15,201 bases of DNA from an uncultured Actinomycetes bacterium. Lineage in GTDB: Bacteria; Actinomycetota; Aquicultoria; CAJVYJ01. The translations under genes were made by a program, and so were the position numbers. The notes under the pieces are model-generated. The model saw only the letters and a list, made by a program, of their open reading frames with translations, did no database searches and was not told where the DNA came from. Location: the NCBI GenBank assembly GCA_913009475.1, contig CAJVYJ010000026.1:1-15201 (forward strand). The letters are read 5' to 3'. Shown in pieces: positions 1-6,324 of the stretch (position 1 is the first letter of the stretch; each line of letters begins with the position of its first letter).

Positions 1-141
1 GGGGACACGGGGTCATGCGGTGTGTGTATGGAGTTGCTGTCAGTAGTTTAGCATTTCTCTCTATTTTTCCTTTTTTTTTTTTTAATGATACGGCGACCAC
101 CGAGATCTACACTCTTTCCCTACACGACGCTCTTCCGATCT
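1..141. other. Sequencing artefact: Illumina adapter and chimeric lead-in
   Basis: Positions 84-141 read as the complete 58-nt Illumina P5/TruSeq universal adapter (it begins AATGATACGGCGACCACCGA and ends GCTCTTCCGATCT). It is preceded by a 13-base T tract (71-83), which resembles the poly-T spacer of the flow-cell P5 oligonucleotide. Bases 1-70 have no recognisable coding content and no link to what follows. Genomic sequence begins at 142, in the middle of cysS. This is contamination at a contig end and should be trimmed. Confidence 0.97.
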
Positions 142-142
142 A

Positions 143-982
143 AAGTATCTGGGCATGAGTTTCGATATTCACGGCGGGGCCAGGGACCTAATATTTCCAC
201 ATCATGAAAATGAGATTGCCCAATCCGAGGGAGCAACCGGAGCCAAGCCTTTTGTACACTATTGGCTTCACGGTGGTCTACTCAATATCGACCAAGAGAA
301 GATGTCTAAATCATTGGGTAATTTCACCTTGTTGACTGATGTTTTACAAGCTTGGGGCGCCGATGTAATTAGAATGTTTATGTTGGGGACTCACTACCGC
401 AATCCGCTTGATTTTTCCGATGAGGGCTTAAAAGAGGCCAAGACCAAACTGCAACGAATTAAAATCACTTTGGCTAATGTTGGCTTTGCTCTAGCTGCCG
501 AAGTGTCGGATAATCAGAGTAAGACTGAAGAGTTGCGACAAGTGGTGGAGAGAGCGCATGCTGATTTTATTATCACGATGGATGATGATTTTAACTCAGC
601 GGCGGCGTTGAGTGTCATATTTAATTTGATTAAAGACGTCAATAAATTGATTGAAGATTTAAACGAACTTCCCGAAAAGCGGGTCTTGGGAAAAGCAAAG
701 GATTTAATAGTTGAGCTTAACGGCGTATTGGGTCTGGATTTATCAATTGAAACAAAGGCGGAAGTCAGTGACAGCGACGCGCAAAAATTGGCGGAAAAGT
801 TGGATTTGGATGTAACCGGTCTGTCAGCCGATATGATTTTTGACAATTTGCTTAAACGACGTGAACAGGCGCGAAGTGATAAAGATTGGCAATTGGCCGA
901 CAAAATCAGAGATGGGCTTGGACAAATCGGGGTCGAGATCGAGGATACGCCGCGGGGAACGCGCTGGAAAAAAGTAAAATAG
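143..982 (+). CDS. cysS: Cysteinyl-tRNA synthetase, 5'-truncated (C-terminal 279 residues)
   Basis: CysRS charges tRNA-Cys with cysteine in the cytoplasm. The open frame runs from the adapter junction, where its first codons read KYLGMSFDIHGGA, so the ATG at 155 is an internal methionine and not a start. Visible motifs are FDIHGG, the FPHHENEIAQSE segment whose His and Glu contribute to the active-site zinc, and the class I KMSKS signature (KMSKSLGNF). A DALR-type helical anticodon-binding region follows, and the C terminus (LADKIRDGLGQIGVEIEDT..GTRW) is typical of the family. Compared with the usual ~460-480 residues, roughly the first 200-220 are missing, including the HIGH motif and the first zinc cysteines. 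The cut coincides exactly with the adapter, so the genome itself probably holds an intact gene. It heads the cysS-rlmB-yacP order seen in Gram-positive lineages. Confidence 0.96.
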   Translation, partial: KYLGMSFDIHGGARDLIFPHHENEIAQSEGATGAKPFVHYWLHGGLLNIDQEKMSKSLGNFTLLTDVLQAWGADVIRMFMLGTHYRNPLDFSDEGLKEAKTKLQRIKITLANVGFALAAEVSDNQSKTEELRQVVERAHADFIITMDDDFNSAAALSVIFNLIKDVNKLIEDLNELPEKRVLGKAKDLIVELNGVLGLDLSIETKAEVSDSDAQKLAEKLDLDVTGLSADMIFDNLLKRREQARSDKDWQLADKIRDGLGQIGVEIEDTPRGTRWKKVK

Positions 983-991
983 GGGCGCGGC

Positions 992-1060
992 GCCGCTACG
1001 CGGCTGCAAAAGCATGTGATTCATGAAATTATGATGTGTACGCGCCAGTTCATCTGGCGC
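992..1060 (+). terminator. Possible hairpins downstream of cysS
   Basis: Two GC-rich hairpins follow the cysS stop: GCCGC-TAC-GCGGC at 992-1004 and GCGCCAG-TTCAT-CTGGCGC at 1042-1060. The second has a perfect 7-bp stem. Neither is followed by a proper T tract, so they are weak candidates for intrinsic termination; RNA protection or simple repeat structure is equally possible. Confidence 0.35.
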
Positions 1061-1070
1061 ATTATAGTTG

Positions 1071-1347
1071 AGGGTTGGGGGAGAGAGTAGAAAAAACGTG
1101 TTCCCACGTCTGTCATTCAGGCTGTGTCACAATTAGATATTTATGAACGATACCACTATATATAGTTATTAATCATTATTTATGATACAGCATATTGTAT
1201 CATAAAGCTCAACAAATGGATTATGACACAGCCTGATTCTCAGCTTGACTGGGAATCCAGGTAAAGAGGTGCATTGGAAATAAGAGCATGCAAAGCATTA
1301 AAAGGCACGGTTGGTCGTTGATTCTCGATCAGGGTTGGGAATGGCAA
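1071..1347. repeat. Copy 1 of a ~157-bp intergenic repeat, split by a MITE
   Basis: Leaving out 1118-1238, this stretch aligns with copy 2 (1369-1525). The two are almost identical over the left part (1087-1117 with 1386-1416) and over 43 bases (1236-1278 with 1414-1456), then diverge in the middle and converge again at the end (GATTCTCGATCAGGGT). The inner part starts TGTCATTC and ends GAATGGCA, an imperfect inverted repeat. It belongs to the broad class of dispersed extragenic palindromes with GTCATTC...GGGAATCCAG ends. No coding frame in it looks real. Confidence 0.85.
1118..1235. mobile_element. 118-bp MITE-like insertion with 3-bp target duplication
   Basis: The element starts CAGGCTGTGTCA and ends with its exact reverse complement TGACACAGCCTG; the similarity continues for about four more bases with one mismatch. 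It is flanked by ATT on both sides (1115-1117 and 1236-1238). The uninterrupted site is visible in copy 2 of the host repeat (1410-1420), which has a single ATT there, so insertion is directly demonstrated. There is no coding capacity. A perfect 9-bp inverted repeat (TATGATACA-GCATAT-TGTATCATA, 1181-1204) lies inside. A 3-bp duplication of the form ANT would fit an IS5-family (ISL2-type) transposase acting in trans, but this assignment is a guess. Confidence 0.88.
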
Positions 1348-1368
1348 TAGTACAAGGGTAGAGCGTAG

Positions 1369-1525
1369 AGGGTCGAGGTGAGAGGGTAGAAAAAACGTGT
1401 TCCCACGTCTGTCATTCTCAGCTTGACTGGGAATCCAGGTAAAGAGGTGCATTGGAGCCAAGGTCTGTAAAGTACTAAAGAAGCGCGGTTGGCCGTTGAT
1501 TCTCGATCAGGGTCGGGAATGACAA
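1369..1525. repeat. Copy 2 of the ~157-bp intergenic repeat, intact
   Basis: This is the uninterrupted partner of 1071-1347, in the same orientation and separated by about 21 bases. Its inner 115 bp (1410-1524) are bounded by perfect TGTCATTC/GAATGACA ends. The adjoining segments (CTTGACTGGGAATC near the left end, GATTCTCGATCAGGGT near the right end) extend this into an imperfect long stem. It ends about 28 bases before rlmB, so it may lie in the leader of the rlmB-yacP transcript. Confidence 0.85.
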
Positions 1526-1553
1526 GCATAACAGACGGGAATTACAAACGGAT

Positions 1554-2309
1554 ATGAGTAAAGCAAATGACGCTAATAATTATGATTATGTTTACGGACG
1601 CAAACCGGTCTTGGAGGCGCTTAAAGGTCGGCGACAAGTAAAAGAGATTTGGCTGGCCGGTACTGGGGCGCCGATTGTGAAAGAGATCATCAAAGCGTCA
1701 AAGCGTCAGAATATTATCATTAAGCAAGCAACAAAATACGAGCTTGATAAATTAACACCGGGAGCCGTGCATCAAGGCATTGTCGCCAAAGTAACGGTTT
1801 TTCAATTCTTAGATATGCCTAAATTGATCTCAAGGCTGAATGAGAGAAAAAAATCACTGGTAGTAATTCTGGACGGCATTACGGACCCGCGGAATCTAGG
1901 TTCTCTGATGCGTTCCGCTTTATGCTTTGACGTAGACGCGATAATAATCCCTAAGGCTAGAAGTGCTCCCATCACTCCCGCAGTTGCTAAAACGTCGGCC
2001 GGTGCCGTGGAACATTTAAATGTAGTCAAGGCGAATCTGGCCCAAGCGGCATCGCTGCTGAAAAACAATGATTTCTGGTTGGTAGGCGCGGATGTCACCG
2101 CCGAAGAAGACGTCTGGGATTTTAAGTGGCCGCTTAAGACAGCTCTTGTTTTAGGCAGCGAAGGTAAGGGCCTGTCGGTTTTGGTAAAACAAAAATGCGA
2201 TTTTTTAATAAATATTCCCATATCGGGACGGTTGGATTCGCTCAATGTGGCCGTGGCCGGCGGAATTCTTCTTAATGAGTATTGCCGATTTACTGAAGCA
2301 CCGGTATGA
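1554..2309 (+). CDS. rlmB: 23S rRNA 2'-O-methyltransferase of the SpoU/TrmH family (RlmB-like)
   Basis: This is an AdoMet-dependent SPOUT methyltransferase; RlmB methylates the ribose of G2251 in the 23S rRNA P loop. The 251-residue length is normal. An N-terminal substrate-binding domain (about 12-82, starting YVYGRKPVLEAL) is followed by the knotted catalytic domain. The three SpoU motifs are visible: DPRNLGSLMRSA (111-122, with Asn114 and Arg120), LVLGSEGKGLS (198-208), and IPISGRLDSLNVAVAGG (221-237), which carries Ser229 and Asn231. The start at 1554 gives the right N terminus, but its ribosome site is poor (only ACGGAT nearby). The stop overlaps the yacP start in an ATGA arrangement, which implies translational coupling. 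A TrmH-family paralogue with another rRNA target cannot be excluded from sequence alone. Confidence 0.92.
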   Translation: MSKANDANNYDYVYGRKPVLEALKGRRQVKEIWLAGTGAPIVKEIIKASKRQNIIIKQATKYELDKLTPGAVHQGIVAKVTVFQFLDMPKLISRLNERKKSLVVILDGITDPRNLGSLMRSALCFDVDAIIIPKARSAPITPAVAKTSAGAVEHLNVVKANLAQAASLLKNNDFWLVGADVTAEEDVWDFKWPLKTALVLGSEGKGLSVLVKQKCDFLINIPISGRLDSLNVAVAGGILLNEYCRFTEAPV

Positions 2310-2788
2310 AACGGCCTAAATTAATTGTTGACGGGTACAACGTTATTCATCGGCTGGAAAAATATAGGAGACTTCAGAAAAAAGAGGTTGAGTTAGCCGT
2401 TAACCAGTTGATTAATGACCTCAGCCGCTTGCGCGCGTCTACAGATTGTCGGGTTACCGTGGTTTTTGACGGCAAGGGTGAATCCGTAGAGATGAAAGCG
2501 GGAGTCGAGGTCATATACTCAGCTAAAGGTAAGACGGCGGATACCGTAATCGAGCGCCTGAGCCGGTCGGAGAAGGGCCGGTTAATGGTGGTTACCGCCG
2601 ATTATCAGCAACAGAAAGTCGTATTCCGCAAGGATGTCAGCCGCATTACCCCGCATGAGTTGAGTATGTTGATTGAGGAAGCTGATGAAGAAATTCGCAG
2701 TGACCGCCCTGTTTCCGATAGAACATTTCTGGAAGATCGCCTGCCTCGTGATATTAGAGATAAGCTTGACCGATGGCGCAAGGAATAA
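2306..2788 (+). CDS. yacP: NYN-domain endoribonuclease, YacP/Rae1 family
   Basis: This is a PIN-like (NYN) nuclease of 160 residues, slightly shorter than the ~170 typical of YacP. In Bacillus subtilis the homologue Rae1 cleaves mRNA in the ribosomal A site; a similar role here is inferred from family and context. Acidic residues expected to bind the metal are in place: Asp9 in LIVDGYNVIH (6-15), Asp55 in VVFDGKG, Asp79 in KTADTVIERL, and Asp99 in MVVTADYQQQ. The C-terminal tail is charged (RDIRDKLDRWRKE). It overlaps rlmB by four bases and ends just before the 33-bp inverted repeat, which probably ends the transcript. Confidence 0.9.
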   Translation: MKRPKLIVDGYNVIHRLEKYRRLQKKEVELAVNQLINDLSRLRASTDCRVTVVFDGKGESVEMKAGVEVIYSAKGKTADTVIERLSRSEKGRLMVVTADYQQQKVVFRKDVSRITPHELSMLIEEADEEIRSDRPVSDRTFLEDRLPRDIRDKLDRWRKE

Positions 2789-2791
2789 ATA

Positions 2792-2870
2792 AAAAGGGGT
2801 CAGATCTTCAATCTTGACATTAGCGTGATAGGAAGTTGCTAATGTCAAGATTGAAGATCTGACCCCTTTT
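2792..2870. repeat. Perfect 33-bp inverted repeat (REP-like palindrome, likely terminator)
   Basis: Arms 2792-2824 and 2838-2870 are perfect reverse complements around a 13-base loop. The arms begin AAAAGGGGTCAGATCTTC and the right arm ends GATCTGACCCCTTTT, giving a stem followed by T residues on either strand. GGGGTCAGATCTTGACAT-type palindromes are widely dispersed and commonly associated with REP-associated tyrosine transposases (RAYT, Y1_Tnp). No such transposase is in the window. It sits three bases after the yacP stop, where it can terminate transcription. Confidence 0.9.
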
Positions 2871-2937
2871 GGCTCCTTTATTTTTTCTTCAAAGGGGAAT
2901 AAATATAAATATGGACGACAATTATAAGGAGGAGATA

Positions 2938-3423
2938 ATGGCGGCCAATAAGAAAGTATTAGACTATCTAAACAGTAATGATATCGAATATGAAGTAGTT
3001 GAGCATCCGCGGGTATTTACCAGTATCGAAGAAGCGAAAGCTCTTGGGATAGATGCCGACGAGATAGCTAAATGTCTGGTTATTAATATGCGCGGCGAAT
3101 ATGTTTTAGTGGTTGTGCCTGGTGACAGGCGGGTGAGTAATACCAAGCTGCGGGCGGCGTTAGGCAATAAACGCGCGCGTTTAGCGACTGAGGCGGAGAT
3201 GAAGATGGACTTTCCTGATTGGGAATTAGGCGCGATACCGCCGCTGGGCGATCTATTCGGTTTGCCTATCTATCTTGACATTGACCTTATAGACCATGAA
3301 ACTCTGCTATTTAGCGCCGGCACTCATACGGATTCAATCAAGATAGATTCAGCGGATTTAATTAATCTAATCAGGCCTGATATCACTGAGCTTTGTGAAG
3401 ATCAGGAGAGATGGGCGGCTTGA
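2938..3423 (+). CDS. YbaK/ProX-type aminoacyl-tRNA deacylase
   Basis: Proteins of this family hydrolyse mischarged tRNA in trans (for example Cys-tRNA-Pro or Ala-tRNA-Pro). I place the start at the ATG at 2938 because an excellent AAGGAGGAG lies just upstream, giving 161 residues. Longer frames begin at ATG 2911, or at a TTG at 2869 that falls inside the inverted repeat. The conserved lysine (Lys45 in IAKCLVI), the GAIPPLG loop (98-104) and SAGTHTDSI (126-134) mark the editing-domain fold. It follows a terminator-like palindrome, so it probably has its own promoter in the AT-rich 2871-2925 stretch. The exact substrate (Ala, Cys or other) cannot be told from sequence. Its position next to gatB groups two tRNA-fidelity genes. 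Confidence 0.9.
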   Translation: MAANKKVLDYLNSNDIEYEVVEHPRVFTSIEEAKALGIDADEIAKCLVINMRGEYVLVVVPGDRRVSNTKLRAALGNKRARLATEAEMKMDFPDWELGAIPPLGDLFGLPIYLDIDLIDHETLLFSAGTHTDSIKIDSADLINLIRPDITELCEDQERWAA

Positions 3424-3473
3424 GGGCTTAAAGAGAAGCCCGACGGGTAATAGTTCTTGGTTGAATATTGGTT

Positions 3474-3490
3474 TATGATAGAATGCTTCC
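3474..3490 (+). promoter_or_regulatory. Possible -10 box for a leaderless gatB mRNA
   Basis: TATGAT at 3474-3479 ends only 11 bases before the gatB ATG (3491), and no Shine-Dalgarno sequence is visible in the 67-base gap after the deacylase gene. A start of transcription about 7 bases past the -10 would leave almost no leader. I see no convincing -35 at the right distance, so this is tentative. Confidence 0.35.
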
Positions 3491-4960
3491 ATGCCTATAA
3501 AAACTGAAGCAGTTGAAAAATATGAAGTTGTTATCGGCCTGGAAATTCATGTCGAATTATTAACAAAGAGCAAAATGTTCTGCGGCTGCCGCGTATCATT
3601 CGGGGCCGAGCCTAATACAAATGTTTGTCCGGTCTGCCTGGGTATGCCCGGTTCTTTGCCCGTAGTCAATAAAAGGGCGGTTGAATATACCATTAAAGCC
3701 GGGCTGGCTCTTAATTCAAAAATAGCTTTGCACAATCAATTTCACCGTAAAAATTATTTCTATCCTGATATGCCCAAAGATTATCAGATATCACAATACG
3801 ACAAACCGCTTTGTATCGGTGGTTATCTGGATGTTAATGTCTCGGGTGATACGCGCCGTATCGGTATTACCAGGGTGCACCTGGAGGAAGATACCGGAAA
3901 GATGATCCATCAGAGTGAGACAGGCAGAATAGCCGGCGCTGATTATTCGCTGGTTGATTTTAATCGGGCCGGAACGCCGCTGATGGAGATTGTCAGTGAA
4001 CCGGATATTCGTACCCCGGAAGAGGCTCGGGCTTTTATGCAGAAATTGCGTCGTCTCATCGTCTCTATCGGTGTTTCGGACTGTAATATGGAAGAGGGCT
4101 CGATGCGTTGTGATGCTAATATCTCGCTGAGGCCTCGAGGAGAGGCGACGTTTGGCGTGAAGTCGGAGATAAAAAATATGAACTCTTTTAGAGCGTTGCA
4201 ACGAGCGCTGGAGTATGAGATCGAACGGCAAAAAAATCTTATTCTAGCCGGGGAAAAAGTTTTGCAGGAAACTCGCCATTGGAACGCGGCTAAAAACACT
4301 ACCACCAGTATGAGGAGTAAGGAAGAGGCACACGATTATCGATATTTTCCCGATCCGGACCTAGTTCCCATGGATCTTGATGAAGCTTGGGTTAATAATA
4401 TCCGCGCCGGTTTGCCGGAATTGCCGGCGGCCAGAAAAGAACGATTTATCAGAGATTTTGGGCTTTCGACTTATGATGCCGATTTTATGGCATCATCAAC
4501 AGCCATGGGGGATTTTTTTGAGGCATCAGTCAAGTTACTGGCTGAACCTAAGACCGTCGGTAATTGGATGATGGGTGAGTTGTCAGCGCACTTGAACGCC
4601 GCGGCGACTGATATTGAACAATCACCGGTGTCGCCTAAACAGTTAACTGATTTGATTAAACTGATAAACGAGGGTCGTATCAGCGGTAAGATGGCCAAGG
4701 AGGTTTTTGAGGAGATGTTTGTCGGCGGCAAAGACCCACAGGCGTTAATCGAGGAAAAAGGGTTGGCGCAAATCTCGGATGAGTCGGCGATAGCTGGCTT
4801 TGTGGATAAAGCAATAGAGGCCAACCCGATGGTTGTGGCGGAATATAAGGCTGGTAAAAAACAAGCTATCGGGTTCTTGGTCGGACAAATAATGAAAGCC
4901 TCGCGCGGCCAGGCTAATCCTAAGCTGGTTAATGAAATTTTGCAAAAAAAACTACAATAG
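3491..4960 (+). CDS. gatB: Aspartyl/glutamyl-tRNA(Asn/Gln) amidotransferase subunit B
   Basis: GatB is the kinase and tRNA-binding subunit of GatCAB, which converts Glu-tRNA-Gln and/or Asp-tRNA-Asn to the amide using ammonia delivered by GatA. The protein has 489 residues, close to the normal ~475-490. Family signatures are present in order: VVIGLEIHVEL (13-23), the zinc knuckle CGC (31-33) with CPVC (46-49), NYFYPDMPKDYQISQYD (88-104), LEEDTGKMIH (131-140), LVDFNRAGTPLMEIVSEPD and GSMRCDANISLRP. The C-terminal helical YqeY-like tRNA-binding domain closes it, ending with GQIMKASRGQANP..VNEILQ. gatC and gatA are not adjacent. No ribosome binding site precedes the ATG, so it may be leaderless. 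Its presence implies indirect Gln- and/or Asn-tRNA synthesis in this organism. Confidence 0.97.
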   Translation: MPIKTEAVEKYEVVIGLEIHVELLTKSKMFCGCRVSFGAEPNTNVCPVCLGMPGSLPVVNKRAVEYTIKAGLALNSKIALHNQFHRKNYFYPDMPKDYQISQYDKPLCIGGYLDVNVSGDTRRIGITRVHLEEDTGKMIHQSETGRIAGADYSLVDFNRAGTPLMEIVSEPDIRTPEEARAFMQKLRRLIVSIGVSDCNMEEGSMRCDANISLRPRGEATFGVKSEIKNMNSFRALQRALEYEIERQKNLILAGEKVLQETRHWNAAKNTTTSMRSKEEAHDYRYFPDPDLVPMDLDEAWVNNIRAGLPELPAARKERFIRDFGLSTYDADFMASSTAMGDFFEASVKLLAEPKTVGNWMMGELSAHLNAAATDIEQSPVSPKQLTDLIKLINEGRISGKMAKEVFEEMFVGGKDPQALIEEKGLAQISDESAIAGFVDKAIEANPMVVAEYKAGKKQAIGFLVGQIMKASRGQANPKLVNEILQKKLQ

Positions 4961-5109
4961 CATTGCCATTAATAAGCTTTTTAGCTAGTATAGTAATTAG
5001 TTGTGTGTCACCTCAGTTGTCAACCGTTTAACAATATAGAAATAGCAGGTGTCTTAAAGACGCGAAAAACTTAGCGTTTGGCATGAAGTGAAAGCTGGTA
5101 GGAGGAAAT

Positions 5110-6324
5110 GTGTCTAATAACGATCTAAAAGATATACCTAATAATGGCCTGAAGGATTTCGATATTAAAGAGGTATTACCGAAAATTCATAAAGTCATGA
5201 TCGATGATACTACGTTAAGAGACGGCGAACAAACGGCCGGCGTGGTCTTTGCCAATGAAGAAAAGATACGTATAGCCAAACTACTTGACGCAGTTGGGGT
5301 CCGGCAGATCGAAGCCGGTGTGCCGGCTATGGGTGGCGACGAGAAAGCTACTATAAAGAAGATTGCCGGTCTTGGCCTTAACGCCAGCGTTTTAGGTTGG
5401 AACAGAGCGGTATTAAAAGATATCCAACATTCGATCGATTGTGGTGTTGACGCGGTCGCTATCTCAGTAGCCGTCTCTGATATCCATATTAAGAATAAAT
5501 TAAAGAAAGATAGGCAATGGGTGCTGGACAGCATTAGTAAAGCAGTGGATTTCGCGAAAAAAAATAATCTTTATGTTTCCGTAAACGCTGAAGACGCCTC
5601 TCGGGCTGAGCTTGATTTTTTAATTGAATTTGGGCTTAACGCCAAAGAAGCTGGCGCGGACCGCCTTAGGTTTTGTGATACTATCGGGCTGTTGGACCCG
5701 TTTCAAACGCATAGGATAGTGTCAAACTTGATTAAAGAAACTGGCATTGATATCGAAATGCATACTCATAATGATTTCGGTATGGCCACAGCGAATGCCT
5801 TAGCGGGTGTTAAAGCTGGTGCCACCTGGGTTAATACTACGGTAAACGGCTTAGGTGAGCGCGCTGGTAACGCGGCCTTGGAAGAAGTGGTTATGGCCAC
5901 CAAGTATATCGGTAAAGTTGATTTAGGTTTTAAAACGGAGATGTTCCGTGAATTGTCCGAATATGTGGCCTTGGCATCAGCTCGCAGCGTACCTATCTGG
6001 AAAGCGATAGTCGGCACCAATGTATTTGCCCATGAATCCGGCATTCACGCCGACGGTATTATTAAAGACCCGAAAACCTATGAAGCCTTCTCACCCGAGG
6101 AAGTAGGGCTGACTCGCCAATTAGTCATCGGCAAGCATTCCGGCGGTAATTCCATCAGAAGTAAATTTCATGAATATGGTATTGAGGTGACCTCGGAAGA
6201 AGCTCAGGAAATATTGACGGAAGTAAGAAAAACCGCGGTAGAGTTAAAGAGGGCTCTCTTTGATAAAGAATTGGTTTATATTTATAAAGATTATAAATCC
6301 AGGCATAAGAGGCATCTTAACTGA
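5110..6324 (+). CDS. NifV/AksA-family synthase: probable Re-citrate synthase (often annotated homocitrate synthase)
   Basis: This is a DRE-TIM metallolyase that condenses acetyl-CoA with a 2-oxo acid. Key residues: DTTLRDGEQTAG (33-44, with Arg37 and metal-binding Asp38), HTHND (218-222, metal-binding His218 and His220), GLGERAGN (247-254) and the FAHESGIHADGI lid motif (306-317). There is no C-terminal leucine-regulatory domain (404 residues), which argues against a classical isopropylmalate synthase. The start is the GTG at 5110 behind AGGAGG (5100-5105, spacing 4); the ATG at 5108 is out of frame. Downstream it overlaps the dehydratase large subunit by one base (TGATG). Because the operon's dehydrogenase has isocitrate-type residues, I favour Re-citrate synthase, known from Clostridium kluyveri, in which oxaloacetate is the acceptor. 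Homocitrate synthase (2-oxoglutarate acceptor) remains the alternative. Confidence 0.85.
   Translation: MSNNDLKDIPNNGLKDFDIKEVLPKIHKVMIDDTTLRDGEQTAGVVFANEEKIRIAKLLDAVGVRQIEAGVPAMGGDEKATIKKIAGLGLNASVLGWNRAVLKDIQHSIDCGVDAVAISVAVSDIHIKNKLKKDRQWVLDSISKAVDFAKKNNLYVSVNAEDASRAELDFLIEFGLNAKEAGADRLRFCDTIGLLDPFQTHRIVSNLIKETGIDIEMHTHNDFGMATANALAGVKAGATWVNTTVNGLGERAGNAALEEVVMATKYIGKVDLGFKTEMFRELSEYVALASARSVPIWKAIVGTNVFAHESGIHADGIIKDPKTYEAFSPEEVGLTRQLVIGKHSGGNSIRSKFHEYGIEVTSEEAQEILTEVRKTAVELKRALFDKELVYIYKDYKSRHKRHLN

Noticed and set aside
155..982. ATG at 155 as the start of a 275-residue protein
   Set aside because: The frame continues upstream to the adapter junction with conserved CysRS residues (KYLG), so 155 is an internal codon of a truncated gene.
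1071..1525. CRISPR array
   Set aside because: There are only two copies of a ~157-bp unit with conserved ends and no regular short repeats or spacers.
2869..2937. Longer N terminus for the YbaK-like deacylase (TTG at 2869 or ATG at 2911)
   Set aside because: 2869 lies within the inverted repeat. The ATG at 2938 has the better-spaced AAGGAGGAG and fits the family length.
4961..5109. Riboswitch, T-box or clear promoter before the synthase gene
   Set aside because: Apart from a small GTCT-TAA-AGAC stem I see no T-box motif, no well-spaced -35/-10 pair and no terminator/antiterminator pair.
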